DNA of 64,000 nt from Elusimicrobiota bacterium (GTDB lineage: Bacteria > Elusimicrobiota > UBA8919), in the NCBI GenBank assembly GCA_028718185.1, contig JAQUMH010000009.1, positions 37,764-101,763 on the forward strand. The letters are read 5' to 3'. The notes under the pieces are model-generated. The model did no database searches and was not told the origin of the DNA. It saw only the letters and a program-made list of their open reading frames with translations. Position 1 is the stretch's first letter, and every line of letters starts with the position of its first letter. A program made the position numbers and the translations under genes. Below are positions 54,156-63,725 of this stretch, one piece after another.

Positions 54156-57100
54156 TCACTTTACCAGTCCTACCTTCCCTGTCTTCTTGTTACCGGCAGC
54201 GTCTTCTATCTTGTATATATATACTCCTTTGCCTACCTTGTCGCCATTGTCATTCTTACCATCCCACTCGAGCCAGCCTAGATTACCATAATCTATTTCT
54301 CTTAACTCCCTTATTATATCGCCTGTCACAGTATACAACTTCACTATACTGTTTATAGGCAGGTTTGTTATCTTCAATTTACCATTGACTGCCGTTGCAG
54401 GATTATACGGGCTTGGATAGACTTTTATATTATTTAAATCTACTGTAACATAACTGCCTAATATCCGGTATGTTGAAAAGTGTGTTACTGTCGCTGTTAC
54501 CGTATTGTTTAATTTGTCTACCTTCTGCACTCCTGTTACTAACTCCCAATCTGTCCCACTCCAGTAATATATCCTAAGTCCATCTTCGTTTAATGTCCCT
54601 ATGTCCGCTGATGTATATGGTATCGTTATGTTCACTGCTCTTGTGAATGTCTGGTTCTCTAATACAGGAGCACTATTGCTAAATGTCAGCTCGCCAAAAT
54701 CATAACATATCGGATTTACCGTGTTAGCATATTTCATTGTGTCTCGAACAGCAGGCACTGCACTTGTCTTTATTGATGCTAAATATTTATTAACTGATAA
54801 GACTCCTGTCGGTATCAGTATCTTTAGTCCGTTTGCACCTCGTATTGTTCCTCCCTGATAACCTACCAACTTACCAATATACATATCACTGAAATTTATT
54901 ACTATCGTAGATGTTGTATCTCCTGTTAGCTCTATTGTGTTTATATCACTTCTAAACGGGATTGAAACTTCTTTCTCGCCTGCATCCGTCTCAAGTAATG
55001 TTGAATCTACTGTATCCAAAACACTACTCTTACTGTTCTTTGTTGTAAGTGTTATTGTCCCGGTATAGTCAGTCGCTATGCTGTTCTCATCCATATTATA
55101 TACCTGCACTTTAAACTTCAAACTCGCTGATGCTGACGCACCTACCTTGGTCGTTGTTGTCCCGTCATCGTAGTAATATGTGTATATTATATGTTTTATG
55201 TTGTTGTTGTATGTCTTAAAACTGGATTGTTCTGATTCTGCAAGATTGTTAGATGCATCTTTGCTGTAAACCTTATAATAATAGGTCTTTCCTTTTAGTA
55301 ACCCGCTAATGGAAACACTATGTAACCTAGTCATTGTGGTATCTAATGTCGTTGTACTGCCCATCGTTGTTGTTTGTCCATATGCTAATTGCGAATCTGA
55401 GTTCTCATCGGTATTCCAGGTTATCACTGCTCCATTTTGTGTTACTCCGACTTTCACATTGCTTATTACTGGCGGATTAGGATCATTAAGAATTGTTGCA
55501 AAACTATAATCAACTGTCGTTGTAGGATTACCGTTCATATCTACGGACACCATCCGGTAATGATAGGTTGTGTTCTCAGCAAGCCCGCTTAGTGTAACAC
55601 TGTGGTTATATACTCCTCCGGTATCGGTTATAGCGGTAACACTGCCATAACTTGTTGTTAAGCCGTACTCTACTCTACTGTTAGATAACTCATTTGTTGT
55701 CCAGGTTATCACTATTGAATTCCCTGTTATACTTATTGTCCCCGGAGTACTAACTACTGGCGGTGTCGTATCAGAACTCAGTCTTATTATCTTAATGTAA
55801 TTTAAATTACCGCAATGGTCGGCTGCTCCTGATTCCATGACCAGCTTCATTATTTGGTTGCCTGCGGTAAGTACCATATCAGACGAAACTTCTATATCTG
55901 TCCAGGTCTGCCAGCCACCGGTATTTGGTACATTTACTGATGCTGTTGTCCTATATGGAACTAAATTGTGCGAACCAAATTCAAGATGTACAGGACCACC
56001 GGCACTCCCGGCTGCTCCTCTTAGGATTATCCTGTATTCAGCAGTCTCGCTCACATTTATACTGTATTCTAACCATTCGCTTGGAATTGTATATTCTACA
56101 TCGTAGCCACCACCGATATCTGTACAATTTTCTATATCTACCGCCTCGTTTGTCCGGTATTTATTGGGGATGTTGCTGGGAGTTGTATCATTATACGCCT
56201 CTCCCTGTCCGCCTGTATCATAGTTCTCTAACTCTATTGTTGTTGTGTTTGCTCCTATCTGCCACGGGGTACCTGCCGGTGTGTTTCCAAATGACATCTG
56301 TCCTGTTACTGTTATTGAAAAATATCCATTTGTAGTATCAGTAGTCCCGCCAACTATCTCTACTAACCTTATTAAACAACTACTGCTTGCATTACTCGGT
56401 AATGTTACGACTTCATTACCATCATTCGCTGTGTTGGCTACTAATATACTCCAATTTGTCCCGCCATCTACAGATATCTGGAGCATTACATTCCCTACTC
56501 CACCAACACTTGTCCATGTTACTGTCTGCTGGCTGCCGGCTAGTAAATTCTCGCCACCGTTCGGGTAGGTTATTGTTATGCTCTTTGCCGGCGTTGTCCC
56601 GCTTGTCCCGTATACTTCAAACTCATTTAGTGAATATCCCCAATTCGTTCCTCGCGCTGTGCCATACATACGGATATATCTGCCACTACCGCTAAGTCCA
56701 CTTAGTGTTTCTACACCACCGGTTCCATTTACCTTTGTATATATCGCTGTCCAATTTATATCATTACTGGATACTTGGAGCTGGTAGTCTCTTCCATATG
56801 CGCCTGCGTCTTGCCACCTTAGCACTACCTGGGTTATATTATATGTATTTACTAAATCTATTCTTAGCCATTGCGGGTCGCTAAATTGTGATGACCAACG
56901 AGTCGAGACATTCCCATCTACTGCCTTAGTCGCTTCTAATCCTGCGCCCTCTTCCGACGATGCTGTCGCTGTTTTACCTATAGCTATATTCCCTTGGGTA
57001 GTCGTCTGTCCACTTACTACATTGGATATCCCTGACCAGTTAGGTACTTCATCGCCTACCTTCATAGCAAAATAATATGTTATCCCGGCATTTAAACCCT

Positions 57101-60100
57101 GAACTGTATAACTCTGGTTATTTCCGGCTACTAATGGAGTAGGTTCGCCACTGCACTGTGTTACACCTACACTGTCCCAATTGCTACCGGTTATACTAAA
57201 TGTCGCATAGCGAATATCATATACGCTTGCTGTGCCTATATTATTATCATCACCTACTGATGTCCAATTTAACGCTATACTATTACTGGTTGCACTGCCT
57301 GTTGCCAATGTGTTTATCACTGTGGGTGGTGTCGTGTCAGGTGCATTTGTTGCTTTATATACTACATTGGATATTCCTGACCAGTTTGATACTTCATCAC
57401 CTACCTTCATCGCAAAATAATATGTTATCCCCGAACTTAAACCATTGACCGTATAACTTTGATTATTACCAGCTACCAACGGCGTCGGCTCTCCACTACA
57501 TTGTGTTACACCTGCCAAATCCCAGTTGCTACTTGTTATTCCAAATGTCGCATAGCGAATATCATACACACTTGCCGTACCAATATTATTATCATCGCCT
57601 ACTGAGGTCCAACTTAATGCTACACTGTTACTGGTTGCAACACCTGTCGCTAATGTGTTTATCGCTGAGGGTGATATCGCGTCAGGTCCTGTTATTGTAT
57701 AGTCAGCAGAATTTTCAATACTGGTAGTCATTCCACTCTTGGTAGCTATTGCTCTCAACTTGCAGTTCTGGGTTATTGTAACTGCCAACGGCGAACTTCC
57801 GGAAATAGTGGTTCCTCCGCCGGTTGGTGAAGGAACACTCCCATCAATAGTATATCTTACGGTTGCTCCTGAAGTACCACATTTAATTATAACCGGTGTT
57901 CCTGATGAGTATTTTCCTTTAAAAAGAGAAAATGAAGGAGGATAGACTATGTTTGGATTTGAATAATAAGGGTCGGGATTTTCCATTACAGGAGGAAGAA
58001 CTCCTCCTCCACTGAATAATTGACTTAGGAATATATAGTTATGTTCACCCCACGTATCCAACTTTTGCCTTACCTGATTAAAAGTAGTCGTTGTGTCCTT
58101 AGTATAATCTGCGTCCCAACCCATCTGCTCTGTCATAATACTTGGATATGTTTGTACTAATTCTCTTACACGAACTCCCCCCATACAATTTCCATCATAT
58201 GCACAATCACCTATCCAGTATGCATGCCATCCTACACTGGCATTTGAATAATCTATTGGTGTCAATGCAAGCGATGGTGTTGTTCCTGAAGAGACTACTG
58301 TGACAAAAGATAAATTTGGGTCACAGGTCTGGCAAACTACAGGTGATGGGAAAGACCACATTATAATGTGTGTATCGGGTGCTCTATCACGTATGTATTT
58401 ATACATAAATGCCTGGTAATCTATATCCTTCTGTGTCCAATGGTCTATTCTATATCCTATCGGTTCATTGTCCCATTCATATATAACATGGGTTTTGTCT
58501 TTGTACCGCCTGGCAACTTTATCCCAAAACTCAAGATGGTCGGCTTTGGTAAGATTGGCTGCCTGGATATTGTTAAACTTCCATGTATCTTCATAAACCC
58601 CGTACCCGATAGGATGATGACTATAATTAATAATTATATACATTCCCAGTTCTTCAGCATACTGTACTGCTTTGTCTATTTGTGTGATACACCAATCTGT
58701 TGTTGTCCAACCAAGGCCACTAAGACCGAAAGTTGTCCTCTGGTCCCTGTAAACAAATAACCTTCCTGTATTAAAATGAAATTCGTCTCTCGCTCGCTGC
58801 CATTCGGCTTTACTGTTTGTCCCTGCACCATCCGGATTTGACGGCCAGCTTGAGTTTCCTACTCTTGGAGTATCTCCTCTTAATGGCGCACCATTATCGG
58901 CACATAACTGACCGTTTAGTATTATAGGACGACCCCTTCCAATATTACTTTGTGCAGTCGTCTGACCGGTTACTATATTGGATATCCCTGACAAATTTGG
59001 AACTTCATCCGCTACCTTCATAGCAAAATAATAAGTTATTCCTGAACTTAAACCCTGGACGGTATAACCCTGATTAGTTCCGGCTACTAACGGAGCAGGT
59101 ACTCCACTGCATTGTGTTACACCTGCCAAATCCCAGTTGCTGCCGGTTATATTAAAAGTCGCATAGCGAATATCATATGTCGTAGCTGTACCAGTTTTAT
59201 CATCATCACCTACTGACGTCCAACTTAACGCTATACTGTTACTCGTTACACTACCTGCAACTAATGTGTCTATTGCCGAAGGCGCTTTGGTGTCGGCTGT
59301 ATTTGTTGCTCTGCTTACTACATTGGATAGTCCTGACCAGTTGGTGGGCACTTCATCTCGGACCTTCATCGCAAAATAATAGGTTATCCCAGAACTTAAA
59401 CCCTGGACTGTATAACTCTGATTAGTTCCGGCTACTAACGGAGCAGGTACTCCACTACATTGTGTCGCTGTTGCCCAATTACTATCATTTATATTTACAT
59501 TTGAATATCGGATATCATATACACTCGCTGTTCCTGTGTTATTATCATCACCTACTGACGTCCAACTTAACGAAACACTGTTGCTCGTTGCAACACCTGT
59601 CGTTAATGTATTTACAGCTGAAGGTGATATAATGTCAGGTGTACTTGAATTGCCATATATTTTAAACTCGCGTAAACAAAGATTATACCACCCATCCATT
59701 CCTATAGTTTTTCCCGATGGTGATATTATTGTTGTTACATATAACCGAACATATCTACCCCTATCGTTACCACCTAATACTATATCTTCAGTACTCGCAA
59801 AATCACCTCTGACTCCATTTGTCTGTGTGTATATTGGTGTCCAGTTTATTTTATCATCCGATATTTGTATTGCATAAGATTTACTATATGAATTGTATGG
59901 ATCCCTTCCCCATTCTAATATAACTTCTGTTATCTTGTATGTTGCACCTAAATCTACATATATCCATGTAGGCTCTATACGTTGTGCTATCCAACCAGTA
60001 TTTAAATCACCATCGACTGCTTTACTCTCTATATCTGTTCCTTCTACATTTAATGCTTTCGCTGATTTATTTAATGCTAAATTTGTAAAATTCTCAGTAA

Positions 60101-61646
60101 TCGTACCCTGCGCATTATTGGATACATCAGACCAGTTACCAACCTCATCTGCTGTTCTTATCGCAAAGTAATAAAGCGTGTTCGGCTTCCTGCCGGGTAC
60201 TGTAAAGGTCTCTGAACTATAAGGTGCTTTCGGGTGGAACCCACCGTAAATACTTGCTGTTCCCCAGTTGGCATTTGTTATTGGAAAAGTTGCACTCCGT
60301 ATACTATACTCAAACGCTGTGCCACTCATTTCATTATTACCAGGCGCACTCCAACTTAAAGTCATTGTATCACGACCTTTACTACTTACTACCAAACTGT
60401 TTATCACTGCGGGTGATGATGTGTCTAACGTCCAGGAAGGCGGAGATAACTTTAGCATTACAACATTTGTTGATTCTACAATTGTTGTGTAACTTCCACT
60501 AAATGTTCCTTTATCACTATTTGCCCATATATCAAATACCTTCATACCGGTTCCTGAGGGCAATCCTATATCAGACCAGTTAACTGTTATATTTTGTGCT
60601 GATGTCCCTCTATTATATATTAATACTGCTGTACAACCATTTATTAAAGGCCTTGCTATAATGTCTACATTACCCACTATTTTTACCCTTCTGCCTGCTA
60701 TTCCAAGTCTATCCTGATTTATTGCTATTGCTTCTTTGTTTTTATACATTGTAATCCTATCTAGTGTTGCCTGTGTCATATTGCGAAAATCAATAATAAT
60801 ATCCAATGATACGGCTAACATGCAATTAAGACTAAATGACACTCTCTCATCACCAACAGGCGCATTATCCTCAGGAGCATTCCAATGTCCAGGACCCGCA
60901 TATTTATATAGAGTATCCACTATCTTGTCATAATTTGAACCATCATAACCTGCTCCATCGCCTGCTGTCCGCCAAGAATTACCTACCGGGTCTCCCCATT
61001 CCCATACTGAATTCGCACCATAGTTACTTATTTCATAAATCATAGAACGTCCTGTTCTAAGTATACAGTCTCGCATTAGTGCATATCCCGCTATTTCCTC
61101 TTCCTTGCTACCAGGATGAAAAGTACACTCGTCATAATACACACCATCAATACCCCATGCTGCAAATTCGTCTGCATCCTGTTGTTCATGGCCATAACTA
61201 CCTAGTTTTAGACTGCAATTCTGAGGTCCAGGTGATGAAGATATTTCCATCTTTAGTCCTTTAGAGTGAGTATAATCAACTATATATTTTATACCATTCA
61301 CACTCACACCATTAACAATAACAGCTGGAAATTTGTTTGTATCTTCTTTCTGGCTTCCATCCGGATTAAGGGTATCAGTACTCTGCCAACCATCACATAG
61401 ACCCTCGAGCCATATATATCCAGCATCCCGCAGTCCACTTGATACCATACCATCTGCCATCAACTTAAGATTATCCCCACTTATATTTGTAGTAAAAACA
61501 CACCAAGCATTACAACCCATTTTTGGTGTACGAACTAACCCATTATCCCAAGCATATGCAGGTGTTCTTAATGAAATAAATAATCCTATACAAATACAAA
61601 CAAATAAAAAACATGGACTACTTAGCTTATTTTTCATCTTTTTCAC
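54156..61646 (-). CDS. Giant secreted GH27-like + GH5-like glycosidase with CBMs and T9SS-like C-terminal domain (paralogue 1)
   Basis: The called start is a GTG at 61646, with GGAGGT 7 nt upstream; it aligns with the ATG of its paralogue. An ATG at 61661 lies inside the ribosome-binding site. Length 2496. The GH27-like domain (about 35-390) keeps D172 (YYDEC) and D230 (WRTAGD), but sugar-binding positions differ from its paralogue: DDGWQ reads CDGWQ and KYD reads YYD. Order after that is Fn3, CBM32 (519-665), two Fn3, GH5-like barrel (899-1222; EWDNEP acid/base, IMTEQMG nucleophile), chitobiase-C, two Fn3, CBM32, Kre9-like, CBM6, two Fn3 and the C-terminal module (2147-2496). It has its own promoter. 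GH27 activity may be altered or lost; the GH5-like part looks active. Confidence 0.9.
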   Translation of the reverse strand: MKKMKNKLSSPCFLFVCICIGLFISLRTPAYAWDNGLVRTPKMGCNAWCVFTTNISGDNLKLMADGMVSSGLRDAGYIWLEGLCDGWQSTDTLNPDGSQKEDTNKFPAVIVNGVSVNGIKYIVDYTHSKGLKMEISSSPGPQNCSLKLGSYGHEQQDADEFAAWGIDGVYYDECTFHPGSKEEEIAGYALMRDCILRTGRSMIYEISNYGANSVWEWGDPVGNSWRTAGDGAGYDGSNYDKIVDTLYKYAGPGHWNAPEDNAPVGDERVSFSLNCMLAVSLDIIIDFRNMTQATLDRITMYKNKEAIAINQDRLGIAGRRVKIVGNVDIIARPLINGCTAVLIYNRGTSAQNITVNWSDIGLPSGTGMKVFDIWANSDKGTFSGSYTTIVESTNVVMLKLSPPSWTLDTSSPAVINSLVVSSKGRDTMTLSWSAPGNNEMSGTAFEYSIRSATFPITNANWGTASIYGGFHPKAPYSSETFTVPGRKPNTLYYFAIRTADEVGNWSDVSNNAQGTITENFTNLALNKSAKALNVEGTDIESKAVDGDLNTGWIAQRIEPTWIYVDLGATYKITEVILEWGRDPYNSYSKSYAIQISDDKINWTPIYTQTNGVRGDFASTEDIVLGGNDRGRYVRLYVTTIISPSGKTIGMDGWYNLCLREFKIYGNSSTPDIISPSAVNTLTTGVATSNSVSLSWTSVGDDNNTGTASVYDIRYSNVNINDSNWATATQCSGVPAPLVAGTNQSYTVQGLSSGITYYFAMKVRDEVPTNWSGLSNVVSRATNTADTKAPSAIDTLVAGSVTSNSIALSWTSVGDDDKTGTATTYDIRYATFNITGSNWDLAGVTQCSGVPAPLVAGTNQGYTVQGLSSGITYYFAMKVADEVPNLSGISNIVTGQTTAQSNIGRGRPIILNGQLCADNGAPLRGDTPRVGNSSWPSNPDGAGTNSKAEWQRARDEFHFNTGRLFVYRDQRTTFGLSGLGWTTTDWCITQIDKAVQYAEELGMYIIINYSHHPIGYGVYEDTWKFNNIQAANLTKADHLEFWDKVARRYKDKTHVIYEWDNEPIGYRIDHWTQKDIDYQAFMYKYIRDRAPDTHIIMWSFPSPVVCQTCDPNLSFVTVVSSGTTPSLALTPIDYSNASVGWHAYWIGDCAYDGNCMGGVRVRELVQTYPSIMTEQMGWDADYTKDTTTTFNQVRQKLDTWGEHNYIFLSQLFSGGGVLPPVMENPDPYYSNPNIVYPPSFSLFKGKYSSGTPVIIKCGTSGATVRYTIDGSVPSPTGGGTTISGSSPLAVTITQNCKLRAIATKSGMTTSIENSADYTITGPDAISPSAINTLATGVATSNSVALSWTSVGDDNNIGTASVYDIRYATFGITSSNWDLAGVTQCSGEPTPLVAGNNQSYTVNGLSSGITYYFAMKVGDEVSNWSGISNVVYKATNAPDTTPPTVINTLATGSATSNSIALNWTSVGDDNNIGTASVYDIRYATFSITGSNWDSVGVTQCSGEPTPLVAGNNQSYTVQGLNAGITYYFAMKVGDEVPNWSGISNVVSGQTTTQGNIAIGKTATASSEEGAGLEATKAVDGNVSTRWSSQFSDPQWLRIDLVNTYNITQVVLRWQDAGAYGRDYQLQVSSNDINWTAIYTKVNGTGGVETLSGLSGSGRYIRMYGTARGTNWGYSLNEFEVYGTSGTTPAKSITITYPNGGENLLAGSQQTVTWTSVGGVGNVMLQISVDGGTNWSILVANTANDGNEVVTLPSNASSSCLIRLVEIVGGTTDTTNGYFSITVTGQMSFGNTPAGTPWQIGANTTTIELENYDTGGQGEAYNDTTPSNIPNKYRTNEAVDIENCTDIGGGYDVEYTIPSEWLEYSINVSETAEYRIILRGAAGSAGGPVHLEFGSHNLVPYRTTASVNVPNTGGWQTWTDIEVSSDMVLTAGNQIMKLVMESGAADHCGNLNYIKIIRLSSDTTPPVVSTPGTISITGNSIVITWTTNELSNSRVEYGLTTSYGSVTAITDTGGVYNHSVTLSGLAENTTYHYRMVSVDMNGNPTTTVDYSFATILNDPNPPVISNVKVGVTQNGAVITWNTDENSDSQLAYGQTTTMGSTTTLDTTMTRLHSVSISGLLKGKTYYYKVYSKDASNNLAESEQSSFKTYNNNIKHIIYTYYYDDGTTTTKVGASASASLKFKVQVYNMDENSIATDYTGTITLTTKNSKSSVLDTVDSTLLETDAGEKEVSIPFRSDINTIELTGDTTSTIVINFSDMYIGKLVGYQGGTIRGANGLKILIPTGVLSVNKYLASIKTSAVPAVRDTMKYANTVNPICYDFGELTFSNSAPVLENQTFTRAVNITIPYTSADIGTLNEDGLRIYYWSGTDWELVTGVQKVDKLNNTVTATVTHFSTYRILGSYVTVDLNNIKVYPSPYNPATAVNGKLKITNLPINSIVKLYTVTGDIIRELREIDYGNLGWLEWDGKNDNGDKVGKGVYIYKIEDAAGNKKTGKVGLVK
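55162..56108. repeat. 947-bp tract identical to 47547-48493
   Basis: Partner of 47547-48493, in the same place within the paralogous gene. Confidence 0.85.
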
Positions 61647-61694
61647 AATTAATACCTCCATATGAATGTTCTTGTATTCTTACGTTCTAAATTC

Positions 61695-61754
61695 TTTACA
61701 GAAGCAGAGTGGAGTTTATCCCACATAATCACTGTACGAGGCTCTGCGGCTACA
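61695..61754. repeat. CAGAAGCAGAGT hairpin upstream of GH27 giant, copy 3
   Basis: GCAGAGTGGAGTTTATCCC ... GGCTCTGC has the same outer arms as the copies after the PorV genes, but the inner CCCGCAT stem is degraded. It lies in the leader between the promoter at 61802 and the GTG at 61646. Confidence 0.5.
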
Positions 61755-61801
61755 TGACATTGGACATCGGACTTCGGACTTCGGACTGCTTCTTTAATTA
61801 C

Positions 61802-61830
61802 TATATAACGTACTTTTGCTGTTTTGTCAA
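61802..61830 (-). promoter_or_regulatory. Promoter of the GH27-like giant (paralogue 1)
   Basis: Minus strand: TTGACA (61830-61825), 17-bp spacer, TATATA (61807-61802), beginning 3 bp after the stop codon of the small CBM gene. The leader is about 150 nt and contains TCGGACTTCGGACTTCGGACT triplicate units. Confidence 0.75.
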
Positions 61831-61832
61831 TA

Positions 61833-62438
61833 CTATTCCACCTTTTTTATAACAATATAATCTAAATTCAGTCCGGGAGAATATACTTGCTGCAATTTTA
61901 AAACATGTTCTCCTGCTTTAATATTGAACTTTAGAGGAGTTTGTCCATCCGGATTCAGGACAATCCATGGTTGCCATTCGGTTGCTTGATAGCCCCATCC
62001 TCCGGTAACTTTAAAGAAAATCCTTTCTAAATCTGCTGTTGGATATGCGCCATCAATAATTAGCGAGCGACAAGCATCCTCCGGAGTAGCATATTGTAAT
62101 GTAATTGTATATAAACCGGTTTTAGGTATAGAAAATTTCCATTCAACCCATTGCCCGGCATTATTCCAATTCCCAATTGTTTTTTTACTTGCTCCTACTT
62201 TATTTTCTTCAATTTTTACTTCACCGCCGCCTTGTCCGCTAAAATCTTCTGCCTCAATTTTTATTTCTTCCCCAGATACATTTTGCTTAGGAGCAGTTTC
62301 ACTTTTGTTAGTTGTTGTTTCACTTTTCTTAGCAGTTGTAGTAGTTTTCTTACTGACAGATTTTTTTCTTGCCTCAACCTGCCCCACACAAGTTAAACAC
62401 ATTCCAAACACAATCCCGAAAACAATCCAATTCCTCAT
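61833..62438 (-). CDS. Small secreted CBM35-like carbohydrate-binding protein
   Basis: The called start is the ATG at 62438 with AGGAGGT 8 nt upstream. The 201-residue protein has a signal peptide (MRNWIVFGIVFGMCLTCVGQVEA), a Ser/Thr/Lys-rich linker (about 25-58) and one beta-sandwich domain (about 60-200; EIKIEAEDFSGQGGGEVKIE, NWNNAGQWVEWKFSIPKTGLYTITLQY, GLNLDYIVIKK). The signal peptide closely matches that of the protein at 31010-31642, but the binding domain is of a different subfamily. It follows the PorV paralogue 3 after 110 bp. A role as periplasmic or cell-surface glycan binder is inferred. Confidence 0.85.
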   Translation of the reverse strand: MRNWIVFGIVFGMCLTCVGQVEARKKSVSKKTTTTAKKSETTTNKSETAPKQNVSGEEIKIEAEDFSGQGGGEVKIEENKVGASKKTIGNWNNAGQWVEWKFSIPKTGLYTITLQYATPEDACRSLIIDGAYPTADLERIFFKVTGGWGYQATEWQPWIVLNPDGQTPLKFNIKAGEHVLKLQQVYSPGLNLDYIVIKKVE

Positions 62439-62460
62439 ATTCAACTACCTCCTATTAAAT

Positions 62461-62545
62461 TCTGTTATAGGGTTATAGTGTTATAGGGTTTTAACTCTAC
62501 AAACTCTATGAACTCTATAACTCTATAACTCTATAATTCTTTTTC
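62461..62545. repeat. Intercistronic TATAGAGTT hairpin spacer, copy 4
   Basis: GTTATAGGGTTATAGTGTTATAGGG faces AACTCTATAACTCTATAA. It sits directly after the PorV 3 stop codon, as the other copies follow other stop codons. Confidence 0.6.
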
Positions 62546-62548
62546 CTT

Positions 62549-63499
62549 TTACTCTTTCCCTCCAAACCTTATACCTAACGATATCCTGTGTGTATCGCCT
62601 AAATCTTTTGTCGGAACAAACGCATAATCTAAATTAAATGTTGAACTTTCACCGGCTATCCTAAACCCGCCACCTAATGTATATGTCTCTTCATCATATC
62701 CGAGCTTGTAGCCTGCTCGGATTCCTATCATCTCCGCGAGCATTAACTCCATACCGATATTCTCTTTCGTAATTGCAGTGTCTAATCCATAATTGACATC
62801 AACTGCGAGCGTTAAATTGTTCTCACCTTCAAATGCTGAGAACTTCTTGCCTAAACCTGCCTTTATATTACCCGGCATACTATCACTTCCTACTTTACCG
62901 CCTAAATTCTGTACCGCTAAACCTAATTGAATTCCACCTTTAACAGGAACATACTCTACTCCTAAGTCTAATCCAAACCCGGATGTATTGTCTGTGTCTA
63001 TCTTCTGGCTTGCTATCTTCAAACTGCCACCTACATTTATTGTATCATCTACCTGTTTGCCGTAACTTATCGCGCCACCAATATCCTTTGGACTGTAACT
63101 GCCCACACTACCTACTGCATCATATGCGCCTGCAGAATCTTCTAACGTCTTATCAATACTGCCATAATTAAGGTACATTACCTGTAAACCAATTGTAGAA
63201 CTTTCACTAACAGGATGTCCGAACGCCAAATACTCGTAACTTATTCCTTCAAAATATGATAAATGCATAAAGGAGAATTCGGTCGCACTAACTGACCCTA
63301 ACCCTGCCGGATTCCAATACACGCTATTGACATCTTCGGCTACTGCTACCTGCGCGCCACCCATTCCTTCCTGCTTGGCACCTACTCCTACTTTTAAAAA
63401 CTGCATTGCTGAGCTGCCGACACCGGCTTCTACTTTGCTGATACACATAATTCCAGTAAACAATGTTGCTAACATAACGACATTCATCACTTTTAACAT
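62549..63499 (-). CDS. PorV/UPF0164-family outer-membrane beta-barrel protein, paralogue 3
   Basis: The called start is the ATG at 63499 with GGAGG 5 nt upstream; the open frame extends to 63622 through the leader hairpin, which is unlikely to be translated. The 316-residue protein has a signal peptide (to about VEA), the FLKVGVGAKQEGMGGAQVAV and NSVYWNPAGLGSV signature and ends HRISLGIRFGGKE. It heads the unit with the small CBM35-like gene and the two GH27 giants, whose C-terminal domains are its likely clients. Confidence 0.88.
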   Translation of the reverse strand: MLKVMNVVMLATLFTGIMCISKVEAGVGSSAMQFLKVGVGAKQEGMGGAQVAVAEDVNSVYWNPAGLGSVSATEFSFMHLSYFEGISYEYLAFGHPVSESSTIGLQVMYLNYGSIDKTLEDSAGAYDAVGSVGSYSPKDIGGAISYGKQVDDTINVGGSLKIASQKIDTDNTSGFGLDLGVEYVPVKGGIQLGLAVQNLGGKVGSDSMPGNIKAGLGKKFSAFEGENNLTLAVDVNYGLDTAITKENIGMELMLAEMIGIRAGYKLGYDEETYTLGGGFRIAGESSTFNLDYAFVPTKDLGDTHRISLGIRFGGKE

Positions 63500-63514
63500 A
63501 TTTACCTCCATTTT

Positions 63515-63628
63515 CTGAAATTTATTGAAACTTATTGAAATTTGTTGTTGATTATCCCGATTCTTATTTATAATTGAATATGTAATCGGGATTGTTTTAT
63601 TGGTCTCCGGTAGGGGACTCAATAAAAC
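63515..63628 (-). repeat. Spacer repeats and CCUACCGG-loop hairpin, leader 4
   Basis: TTGAAATTTA-type units lie at 63515-63545. A hairpin with GUUUUAUUG/CAAUAAAAC arms (63594-63628) matches the one at 13949-13983 except for one loop base (CCUACUGG to CCUACCGG). Confidence 0.6.
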
Positions 63629-63720
63629 AAAAAAAAAGTTTCTTAAAAAACTAGATAATTACTTAATTAAGTTTTTAAAACCTAATTAACTAATTCGCTA
63701 ATTCTCTAATCAACTTTTTT
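63629..63720 (-). terminator. Riboswitch-linked intrinsic terminator, leader 4
   Basis: AAAAAAGTTGATTAGAG pairs with CTAGTTTTTTAAGAAACTT on the minus strand and is followed by nine U (63637-63629). Confidence 0.65.
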
Positions 63721-63725
63721 GTTTT

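Noticed and set aside
7483-63518. Many plus-strand frames rich in Leu, His, Tyr and Val opposite the giants
   Set aside because: They are antisense shadows of threonine- and serine-rich repeats in the real minus-strand genes and recur wherever the same domain recurs.
63499-63622. Longer N-terminus of PorV paralogue 3
   Set aside because: The extension runs through spacer repeats and a leader hairpin, and the other two paralogues start at the equivalent of 63499.
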